38,640 nucleotides of DNA from Gammaproteobacteria bacterium (GTDB lineage: Bacteria > Pseudomonadota > Gammaproteobacteria > Steroidobacterales > Rariloculaceae), in contig PKRJ01000033.1 in the NCBI GenBank assembly GCA_017577365.1, positions 1-38,640 on the forward strand, read 5' to 3'. Below are positions 32,838 to 38,640 of this stretch, one piece after another. Made by a program: the position numbers and the translations under genes. The notes beneath the pieces were generated by a model. It was not told the origin of the DNA. It saw nothing but the letters and a program-made list of their open reading frames with translations, and did no database searches. The first letter of the stretch is position 1. The number at the start of each line of letters is the position of its first letter.

Positions 32838-33230
32838 ATGCAGGAAGAGGATCGGCGTCTTGAGGAACTGAAGCGCAGGCTCACTCCGGAGCAGTACCAC
32901 GTCACGCAGGAGGGCGGCACGGAGCGGCCGTTCACGGGCGAGTACTACGCGCTCAAGGATCCCGGGGAGTATCTCTGCGTCGTCTGCGGACAGCATCTCT
33001 TCAGCTCGGAGACGAAGTACGACTCGGGCACCGGCTGGCCGAGCTTCTATCAGCCGGTCCGCCGGGAGGCGGTCAGCACGCACGAGGACCGCTCGCTCGG
33101 ATACGTGCGCGACGAGGTCCGATGCGCGCGTTGCGGCGCGCACCTCGGGCACGTGTTCCCCGACGGGCCGCGTCCGACCGGTCTTCGTTACTGCATCAAC
33201 TCGGCCGCGCTGCGCTTCGAGGCGAAGTGA
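32838..33230 (+). CDS. msrB: peptide-methionine (R)-S-oxide reductase
   Basis: A 130-residue MsrB that reduces the R form of methionine sulfoxide in proteins. Zinc is bound by C47/C50 and C96/C99, GWPSFYQP (67-74) and GHVFPDGP (104-111) are family blocks, and the nucleophile is C119 in RYCINSAALRF. The usual resolving cysteine in GCGWPSF is replaced by threonine (GTGWPSF), so recycling must use thioredoxin directly or another cysteine. The ATG at 32838 has GGAGG seven bases upstream. The next gene starts three bases after its stop, so they are probably one unit. Confidence 0.94.
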   Translation: MQEEDRRLEELKRRLTPEQYHVTQEGGTERPFTGEYYALKDPGEYLCVVCGQHLFSSETKYDSGTGWPSFYQPVRREAVSTHEDRSLGYVRDEVRCARCGAHLGHVFPDGPRPTGLRYCINSAALRFEAK

Positions 33231-33232
33231 AC

Positions 33233-33646
33233 ATGACGCGCGCGCGGATCTTGCCGCTCCGACGAGGGCTCGCGGCGGTCGCGGAGCCGCGCGAGCCGCT
33301 CGACGCGCAGGTCGAGCCGGAACGTGCAGCGGTGCTCGTCGCGTACCTCCTGCATCTCGCCGGCAGCGCCGGCGCGTTGGCGGGGCTTCTCGCGTTGTCG
33401 CTGCCGAACGTCGTTGCGCTCGTGATGAACTACGTGAAGCGCTCCGGAGCGGGCTCGCTGCTCGAGAGCCATCACGCGTGGATGATCCGTACGTTCTGGT
33501 GGGCCCTGCCTTGGGCCGTCCTCGGCTTGCTCACGACCGGCTTCGTGGTCGGCTGGCTGATTCTCGGGCTCGCATGGCTGTGGTACGTCTACCGGCACGT
33601 GCTCGGCCTGATTCGGCTCGCGAACGGGGAGCCGATGCCGCGATGA
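33233..33646 (+). CDS. DUF4870-like membrane protein
   Basis: A 137-residue protein with a polar Arg-rich N-terminus (about 1-32) and three hydrophobic helices at about 34-52, 54-71 and 88-118. NYVKRSGAGSLLESHHAWMIRTFWW between helices 2 and 3 resembles a conserved loop (INYVK...ESHxxWQIRTFWW) in small uncharacterised proteobacterial membrane proteins related to DUF4870. Function unknown. The ATG at 33233 has GAGG upstream; a GTG at 33227 overlapping the msrB stop is possible. Its stop overlaps the next gene as ATGA, so it is coupled with the alpha/beta hydrolase. Confidence 0.78.
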   Translation: MTRARILPLRRGLAAVAEPREPLDAQVEPERAAVLVAYLLHLAGSAGALAGLLALSLPNVVALVMNYVKRSGAGSLLESHHAWMIRTFWWALPWAVLGLLTTGFVVGWLILGLAWLWYVYRHVLGLIRLANGEPMPR

Positions 33647-34302
33647 GCGAGACGTCCGGCGTGCGGGTGATTCCCGCCGAGCCCGTGGAAATAGAAGGAC
33701 CGGCGGGAACACTCGAGGCGCTCGTCGAGACGCCCCCAACCCCCGCGCCCGTCGTCGCGGTCGTGTGCCATCCGCACCCGCTTCACGGCGGCACGATGAC
33801 GAACAAGGTCGTCCACACGGTCGCGCGTACGTTGAGCCGACTCGGCGCGACGACGATTCGCTTCAACTTCCGCGGAGTCGGCAAGTCGGCCGGCACGTAC
33901 GCGGACGGGATCGGCGAACGCGACGATGCGATCGCCGTCGCCGAATGGGCGCGGGCGACGCGGCCCGGCGCGCGGCTCGTGCTCGCCGGCTTCTCGTTCG
34001 GCGCGGCGGTCTCGATCTCGATCGCGGTGCGCGTCGACGCCGCCGCGCTCGTGAGCGTCGCGCCGCCGGTCGAGCGCATTCCGGCCGACCTCGTCCTCCC
34101 GGCCTGTCCGTGGCTGATCGTCCACGGCAGCGAGGACGAGATCATTCCTCTTGCGGACGTGCAGCGCTGGCATGCGCGGCACGCGGCCGACGCGCGCCTC
34201 GCGGTGATCGAGGGGGCGACGCATTTCTTCCACGGCAAGCTCACCGCCCTCGCCGACGAGGTCGCGACGTTCGCCCGGACCGACGCGGGTCTCGGCGTGT
34301 AG
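33643..34302 (+). CDS. alpha/beta hydrolase, short esterase type
   Basis: A 219-residue hydrolase of the compact family with an HPHPLHGG loop (43-50) instead of the usual HGxx oxyanion loop. RFNFRGVGKSAG (73-84) precedes the nucleophile elbow GFSFG (116-120, S118). D165 in HGSEDEIIP and H194 in ATHFFHGK complete the triad. The family acts on small esters or lipids in the cytosol; the substrate is not known. It starts at 33643, overlapping the previous gene by four bases, and ends 28 bases before the TerB-like gene, so msrB to terB may be one operon. Confidence 0.87.
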   Translation: MSETSGVRVIPAEPVEIEGPAGTLEALVETPPTPAPVVAVVCHPHPLHGGTMTNKVVHTVARTLSRLGATTIRFNFRGVGKSAGTYADGIGERDDAIAVAEWARATRPGARLVLAGFSFGAAVSISIAVRVDAAALVSVAPPVERIPADLVLPACPWLIVHGSEDEIIPLADVQRWHARHAADARLAVIEGATHFFHGKLTALADEVATFARTDAGLGV

Positions 34303-34330
34303 CGCCGCGGCGGCGAACGGGCGCGAGGCG

Positions 34331-34798
34331 ATGCTGAAAGCGCTGACGGAGCTCCTCGAGCGGACGCTCGGCGGAGCGGCACCCGAGGATTCGGCCGAGA
34401 GGCGGCACGCGGTCCGCGTTGCGACCGCGCTGCTCCTGATCGAGGTCGCCCGCGCGGACTTCTCCGAGGACCTCACCGAGCGCGACGAGACGTTCCGCGC
34501 GCTCAAAGCGTTCTTCGAGTTGACGGACGCCGAGGCCGAGATGCTGATGGAGGAGGCCGGCCGCGAAGCCGATCGTGCGGCGTCGCTGCACGGCTTCACC
34601 CGCCGCTTGCACGAAACGCTCACGGCGGACGAGAAGCTTGCGGTAATCGAGATGCTATGGAGAGTCGCGCTCGCGGATCGCCGCCTCGACAAGCACGAGG
34701 ACCATCTCGTGCGGAAGATCGCCGACTTGCTGTACGTCTCGCACGCCGACTTGATCAGAATCCGCAATCGGATTCGCGGCGAATTCGTGCGCAGCTAG
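34331..34798 (+). CDS. TerB-like protein (COG4103 type)
   Basis: A 155-residue all-helical protein of the TerB/DjlA-N-like family. Two repeats of a metal-binding helix pair are visible: LLIEVARADFSEDLTERDE (35-53) and LWRVALADRRLDKHEDHLVRKIADLL (109-134), each with the ARAD / ADxxLDxxE pattern. It is cytosolic with no membrane segment. The TerB name comes from tellurite operons, but stand-alone proteins of this kind are not linked to tellurite resistance, and no other ter gene is present. The ATG at 34331 has GAGG four bases upstream. It converges with the DUF4426 gene ten bases away. Confidence 0.85.
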   Translation: MLKALTELLERTLGGAAPEDSAERRHAVRVATALLLIEVARADFSEDLTERDETFRALKAFFELTDAEAEMLMEEAGREADRAASLHGFTRRLHETLTADEKLAVIEMLWRVALADRRLDKHEDHLVRKIADLLYVSHADLIRIRNRIRGEFVRS

Positions 34799-34808
34799 GA
34801 ACGCGCGA

Positions 34809-35324
34809 TCAGTCTTCGACGAAAAACTGCTTTCTGAACCTGACCGTGAATCGGCTCGCTTCGTTGATCGGCGTGACGTCCACGGTGAAGATCAAAGTCT
34901 CCCCGTCGGAAATCCCCGTCTCGCCGACGTAGTAGACGGCGGTGCCTTCCTTGATTTCCCGGAGCGTGATGCTTCGGAGCTGGCCCGACAGAGTGATGGC
35001 CGAGGCGGAGACGCTGCCGGTCACCGGAATGCCCATCGTGCCTTCCGCTTTCTTCAGGATGCTGACGTTCAGCATCGCGCGGTTCTTGCTGCGGACGATG
35101 CCGTATTGGCGCGCGATCTCCTGCGTCAGCTGGTCGGTCCTGATCGCGTTGAAGTGCACGACGTAGTCGCCGAAATCCCGCGAGCTCTCGGTGCCGGGCA
35201 GCACCGTCGGATCCTGCTCTTGCGCTTCCGCGGTCGATCCCGTCGGCTGCTCGCAGGCCGTGAGAAACGCCAGAGTGCCGAATAGCGGGAGCCATCGTGC
35301 GGGATGCATCGCGTTCCGGATCAT
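34809..35324 (-). CDS. DUF4426 lipoprotein
   Basis: A 171-residue predicted lipoprotein with signal peptide and LTAC lipobox (C24), a short Gln/Glu-rich linker and a DUF4426 domain. Domain segments are FGDYVVHFNAIRTDQL (about 51-66), YGIVRSKNRAMLNVSILK (74-91) and the closing strands up to RKQFFVED. The function of the family is unknown; in pseudomonads as I recall it, a DUF4426 gene lies near yggT/metX/metW. The ATG at 35324 has a strong GAGGAGA ribosome-binding site and a promoter at 35353-35382. It is read in the same direction as yggT, 80 bases away. Confidence 0.87.
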   Translation of the reverse strand: MIRNAMHPARWLPLFGTLAFLTACEQPTGSTAEAQEQDPTVLPGTESSRDFGDYVVHFNAIRTDQLTQEIARQYGIVRSKNRAMLNVSILKKAEGTMGIPVTGSVSASAITLSGQLRSITLREIKEGTAVYYVGETGISDGETLIFTVDVTPINEASRFTVRFRKQFFVED

Positions 35325-35352
35325 GCCGACTCTCCTCTAAGCCGCCGGCCCC

Positions 35353-35382
35353 AATATAAACCCATTCGGCCGACAATCCCAA
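35353..35382 (-). promoter_or_regulatory. sigma-70-like promoter for the DUF4426 gene
   Basis: On the minus strand, TTGGGA (35377-35382) and TATATT (35353-35358) are 18 bases apart, giving a start near 35346 and a leader of about 22 bases containing the GAGGAGA. A six-base inverted repeat (GGCCGA...TCGGCC, 35368-35388) overlaps the -35 and spacer and may be an operator or a stem ending yggT transcripts. Confidence 0.4.
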
Positions 35383-35404
35383 TCGGCCGCCGGCGCGCGG
35401 GTGG

Positions 35405-35950
35405 TCAGCGCAGGAACCAGGGCAGATCGAGGAGCCTGACCACGAACTGGATGACGATCAGCACGAGCAGCGGCGACAGATCGAGCCCCGCGATCGGCGG
35501 CACCACGCGTCTGACGGGCCGCAGCACCGGCTCGACGAGATCGCTCAAGATCGAGCCGGCCGGGCTGTAGCGGCCGGGCCCGATCCAGCTCAGGATCACG
35601 TAGATGAGGATCGCGAACGTGTAGAACCAGAGCGTGAGATCGATCAGGCGCAGGACGACGAAGTAAACGAACAAACCGACCGGAACCGAGATGCCGACGA
35701 GCGCGAGCAGGAGCAGCGTCGCGAGCGCCTCGAGCAGCACGAGCACCGCGAGCGTCGGCAGGTCGATGCCGCGCGCGGAAGGCACGAGGCGCCGCGCCGG
35801 AACGACGAGCGGATTCGTGATCCTCACGATCGCCTCGCCGAACGGGTTGAAGAAGTCCGCGCGCGTCCACTGCATGATGAAGCGCAGCAGGTAAGCGAGG
35901 AGATAGAGATCCGTCAGCGTCTTGACGAGAAAGATCAGCGCGCTTTGCAT
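35405..35950 (-). CDS. yggT: YggT-family membrane protein
   Basis: A 181-residue inner-membrane protein with two similar YggT halves. Each half has a hydrophobic helix pair flanking a conserved loop: FFNPFGEAIVRITNPLVVPARRLVP (first half) and SDLVEPVLRPVRRVVPP (second half). It is linked to osmotic tolerance or division in other bacteria, but without a fixed molecular role. The ATG at 35950 gives the normal length; the frame is open further upstream. In most gammaproteobacteria proC lies between yggS and yggT; here only 112 bases separate them. Confidence 0.92.
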   Translation of the reverse strand: MQSALIFLVKTLTDLYLLAYLLRFIMQWTRADFFNPFGEAIVRITNPLVVPARRLVPSARGIDLPTLAVLVLLEALATLLLLALVGISVPVGLFVYFVVLRLIDLTLWFYTFAILIYVILSWIGPGRYSPAGSILSDLVEPVLRPVRRVVPPIAGLDLSPLLVLIVIQFVVRLLDLPWFLR

Positions 35951-36062
35951 GCCGGTCGCGTCGTTCGAGGACCGCGGAAAGATACCACGTCGCCCGTTTC
36001 GAGTCGTCGCCGTTGGCGCCCGCTCGGCGAGAAGCAAGTCCCGGACGAGATCGAGCGGGCGT

Positions 36063-36800
36063 TCACTCCGCGGCGGTCAGGCGGCCGTCGCCGAGCCCGT
36101 CGGGCGAAGGCTCGGGACGCGCTGCCCGCCTTCCGAAGATCGACGTGCCGAGGCGCACGAGCGTCGCGCCCGCGGCGATCGCCGCCTCGAAGTCGTCGGA
36201 CATGCCCATGGACAGATCGGGCAGGGAGAAGCCGGCGTTCTCGAGGTCGTCGCGAAGCTTCGCGAGCCTCGCGAAATAGGTCGACGCCGCGCGCTCGTCG
36301 AGCCCGGCCGGCGGAATCGTCATCAGCCCGCGCAGCGCGAGCCGCGGAAGGTGCGCGATCGCCGCGGCGAGCTCGGCCGCCTCCTCGGGCGCGACGCCCG
36401 CTTTGCGCGGGTCGCCGAGGTTGACCTGAATCAGGACGTTCAGCGGCGGCGCGTAGAACGGCCGCTGCTCGGCGAGACGCCGCGCGACCCGCTCACGGTC
36501 GATCGTGTGCACCCAATGGAACCTTTCCGCGATCGGGCGCGTCTTGTTGGCCTGGATTCGCCCGATGAAGTGCCATACCGTGTCGAGCTCGCGGAGCGAG
36601 TCCATCTTCGGCACGGCTTCCTGCACGTAGCTTTCGCCGAAATGACGTTGTCCCGCTCGATACGCGGCTTGCACGGCGTCGGCGGGCTGCTGTTTGCTGA
36701 CGGCGACGATTGTGACCTCGTCCGCATTTCGGCCCGCGCGCTCCGCGGCTTTGCGGACGCGTTCACGTACGGACGATAGATGCTCCGTGATATCAGTCAC
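36063..36800 (-). CDS. yggS: PLP homeostasis protein YggS
   Basis: A 245-residue type III-fold pyridoxal-phosphate protein (PLPBP family) that buffers PLP in the cytosol. The cofactor lysine is K36 in VAVSKQQP; HFIGRIQANK and LSMGMSDDFEAAI, with VRLGTSIFG near the end, complete the phosphate and ring-binding sites. The GTG start at 36800 is fixed by a GAGGG ribosome-binding site five bases upstream. It is divergent from pilT across an 81-base gap that includes an AT-rich run (36831-36838, TATATTAT) suited to -10 boxes. yggT follows in the same direction. Confidence 0.94.
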   Translation of the reverse strand: MTDITEHLSSVRERVRKAAERAGRNADEVTIVAVSKQQPADAVQAAYRAGQRHFGESYVQEAVPKMDSLRELDTVWHFIGRIQANKTRPIAERFHWVHTIDRERVARRLAEQRPFYAPPLNVLIQVNLGDPRKAGVAPEEAAELAAAIAHLPRLALRGLMTIPPAGLDERAASTYFARLAKLRDDLENAGFSLPDLSMGMSDDFEAAIAAGATLVRLGTSIFGRRAARPEPSPDGLGDGRLTAAE

Positions 36801-36881
36801 GTTTCCCTCTGGCCGCTGCCTATATTATGCAACCTCGTTCGCCCTGATCGGGGAAGGATTCGGCTTCGACTAAGGATCGAT

Positions 36882-37925
36882 ATGGCCGCTGTAGATATCG
36901 CGCAGCTACTCGCCTTTGCCGTCAAGAACAACGCCTCCGATCTTCATCTGTCCGCAGGCGTTCCCCCGATCATTCGGGTCGACGGGGACGTGAAGCGGAT
37001 CAATATGCCACCGCTGAAGCACAAAGAAGTGCACAGCATGGTATATGACATCATGAACGACAAGCAGCGGAAGGACTTCGAGGAGTTCCTCGAGACGGAC
37101 TTCTCGTTCGAGATCCCGAAGCTCGCTCGCTTCCGCGTGAATGCGTTCAACCAGAACCGCGGATGCGCCGCGGTGTTCCGCACGATTCCCTCGCAGATCC
37201 AGACGCTCGACGATCTCGGCGCGCCGCGCATCTTCAAGGATATAGCGATGCACCCGCGCGGGCTCGTGCTCGTGACCGGGCCGACGGGATCCGGCAAGTC
37301 GACGACGCTTGCCGCGATGATCGACTACATCAACGAGAACAAGCCGAACCACATCATCACGATCGAAGACCCGATCGAGTTCGTGCACGAGAGCAAGCGA
37401 TCGCTGATCAATCAGCGAGAGGTGCACCGCGACACCCTCGGTTTCAGCGAGGCGCTGCGGTCGGCGTTGCGCGAGGACCCGGACGTCATCCTCGTCGGCG
37501 AGATGCGCGACCTCGAGACGATTCGCCTCGCGCTCACCGCCGCCGAGACCGGTCATCTCGTCTTCGGCACGCTGCACACGAGCTCGGCCGCGAAGACGAT
37601 CGACCGTATCGTCGACGTGTTCCCCGCTGCCGAGAAAGAAATGGTGAGAAGCATGCTCTCCGAGTCGCTGCGCGCCGTCATCTCGCAGACGCTGCTGAAG
37701 CGCGTCGGCGGCGGCCGCGTCGCGGCGCACGAGATCATGATCGGCACGCCCGCGATCCGCAACCTCATCCGCGAAGGCAAGGTCGCGCAGATGTACTCGT
37801 CGATTCAGACGGGTCAGGCGCAGGGCATGCAGACGCTCGACCAGTGCCTGCAGGAGCTTCTCGCGAAGGGGCTGATCACGAAGGAAGAAGCCCGCTTCAA
37901 GGCGGTACACAAGGAGAACTTCTGA
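36882..37925 (+). CDS. pilT: type IV pilus retraction ATPase PilT
   Basis: A 347-residue hexameric ATPase that depolymerises type IV pili at the inner membrane. The N-terminal PAS-like part has ASDLHLSAGVPPIIRVDG (18-35). The Walker A is GPTGSGKST (133-141), IITIEDPIEFVH carries the Asp box, and the Walker B region is DPDVILVGEMRDLETI. TGHLVFGTLHT is the His box, and AIRNLIRE is the C-terminal retraction motif specific to PilT. The ATG at 36882 has AAGGA six bases upstream; the open frame extends 34 codons upstream without homology. pilU follows 32 bases later. Confidence 0.97.
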   Translation: MAAVDIAQLLAFAVKNNASDLHLSAGVPPIIRVDGDVKRINMPPLKHKEVHSMVYDIMNDKQRKDFEEFLETDFSFEIPKLARFRVNAFNQNRGCAAVFRTIPSQIQTLDDLGAPRIFKDIAMHPRGLVLVTGPTGSGKSTTLAAMIDYINENKPNHIITIEDPIEFVHESKRSLINQREVHRDTLGFSEALRSALREDPDVILVGEMRDLETIRLALTAAETGHLVFGTLHTSSAAKTIDRIVDVFPAAEKEMVRSMLSESLRAVISQTLLKRVGGGRVAAHEIMIGTPAIRNLIREGKVAQMYSSIQTGQAQGMQTLDQCLQELLAKGLITKEEARFKAVHKENF

Positions 37926-37957
37926 CACCGGCGACGGCCGGGATCGGGTAGCGGCGG

Positions 37958-38640
37958 ATGGAACGCGATCAAGCAGTCAGGCTCATCCAAAGTCTGCTCA
38001 GGAAAATGGTCGAGACCAACGGGTCCGACCTTTTCATCACCGCCGACTTTCCTCCTGCGATCAAGGTCGACGGCACGATCAGGCCGTACGGCGACAAGCC
38101 GCTCACTCCCGCGCAGAGCTCGCTGATCGTTCGTTCGATCATGAACGACAAGCAGGCGAAGGAGTTCGACGCGACGAAGGAGTGCAACTTCGCGATCTCG
38201 CCGCAAGGCATCGGCCGCTTCCGCGTCAGCGCGTTCATCGCGCAGGGTCAGGTCGGAGCGGTCATCCGGCGCATCGTGACGAAGATCCCGACGTTCGAGG
38301 AGCTCGAGCTGCCGCCGCAGCTCAAGGACGTCGCGATGGCGAAGCGCGGCCTGTGTCTCGTCGTCGGCGGCACGGGCTCGGGTAAGTCGACGACGCTCGC
38401 CGCGATGATCGGCTACCGCAACGAGAACAGCCGCGGCCACATCATCACGATCGAGGATCCGGTCGAGTTCGTGCACTCGCACCGCGGGTGCGTCGTGACC
38501 CATCGCGAGGTCGGCGTAGACACCGACAGCTGGCACAACGCCCTGAAGAACACCCTGCGACAGGCGCCCGACGTCATCATGATCGGCGAGATCCGCGATC
38601 GCGAGACGATGGAGTACGGCATCCAGTTCGCGGAGACGGG
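37958..38640 (+). CDS. pilU: type IV pilus ATPase PilU, N-terminal part
   Basis: The first 227 residues of a PilT paralogue, running off the window end. NGSDLFITADFPPAIKVDG (21-39) is the PilU-type form of the N-terminal motif. Walker A is GGTGSGKST (137-145), and IITIEDPVEFVH with APDVIMIGEIRDRETM follow as Asp box and Walker B. PilU acts with PilT to give force in pilus retraction. The ATG at 37958 is preceded by GGCGG, a weak ribosome-binding site. The pilT-pilU order is the usual one, and they are probably one transcript. Confidence 0.95.
   Translation, partial: MERDQAVRLIQSLLRKMVETNGSDLFITADFPPAIKVDGTIRPYGDKPLTPAQSSLIVRSIMNDKQAKEFDATKECNFAISPQGIGRFRVSAFIAQGQVGAVIRRIVTKIPTFEELELPPQLKDVAMAKRGLCLVVGGTGSGKSTTLAAMIGYRNENSRGHIITIEDPVEFVHSHRGCVVTHREVGVDTDSWHNALKNTLRQAPDVIMIGEIRDRETMEYGIQFAET

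Noticed and set aside
34331..34798. Tellurite resistance locus
   Set aside because: A lone TerB-like protein without terC, terD or terE does not make a resistance operon.
36831..36838. A pilT promoter at TATATTAT
   Set aside because: No -35 box lies at 16-18 bases on either strand and no sigma-54 pattern fits, so I kept it only as an AT-rich remark.

Overview
The window is very GC-rich chromosomal DNA with dense, tightly packed genes, and almost every gene has a familiar proteobacterial counterpart. The gene set (glnE, hldD/waaF/kdkA, two LpxL-type acyltransferases, htpX, htpG, ppnN, yggS/yggT, pilT/pilU) points to a Gram-negative gammaproteobacterium with LPS and type IV pili. The base composition and the many secreted or oxidative enzymes would suit a Steroidobacter-, Woeseia- or Xanthomonadales-like environmental lineage, but that placement is inference. 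I see no rRNA, tRNA, CRISPR array, transposase or phage gene.

Layout. (1) Bases 1-8955 are metabolic and envelope genes: the end of an EamA-type transporter, a serine hydrolase of the class C beta-lactamase/EstB fold, an SDR dehydrogenase, a CmcJ/AsaB-like oxygenase, an aromatic-acid-type MFS transporter, a DUF1097 membrane protein, two divergent secreted paralogues and a YceI lipoprotein. A 253-bp nested inverted-repeat element lies in the only long non-coding gap (5613-6058). (2) Bases 9074-25263 are a cell-surface glycan and LPS block anchored by glnE and a zf-CHCC protein. An accessory glycan island follows: a fucosyltransferase-like protein, three FkbM-type methyltransferases, the GDP-L-fucose pathway genes gmd and fcl, and an asnB-type amidotransferase. 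Next come the LPS core genes (GT4, hldD, waaF, kdkA) and a tandem pair of lipid A acyltransferases. (3) Bases 25456-34798 hold stress and housekeeping genes: htpX, a HAD phosphatase, an L,D-transpeptidase, ppnN, a small module of unknown proteins beside an orphan ParA ATPase, htpG, msrB, a membrane protein, an alpha/beta hydrolase and a TerB-like protein. (4) Bases 34809-38640 carry a DUF4426 lipoprotein, yggT and yggS on the minus strand, divergent from pilT and pilU.

How the genes work together. gmd and fcl make GDP-L-fucose, and the GNRLK-motif protein at 12180 is the obvious candidate to use it. AsnB and the FkbM enzymes probably amidate and methylate the same surface glycan. hldD, waaF and kdkA build and phosphorylate the inner core, and the LpxL pair acylates lipid A. 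Both heat-shock genes, htpX and htpG, are preceded by sigma-32-like promoters, which is good internal evidence for a shared RpoH regulon.

I did not find a clearly new multi-gene system. The items most worth a second look are the nested repeat at 5674-5926, the fucosylation island, the orphan ParA with three unknown small proteins (29202-30810), and a two-tier dyad that abuts the glnE start codon.
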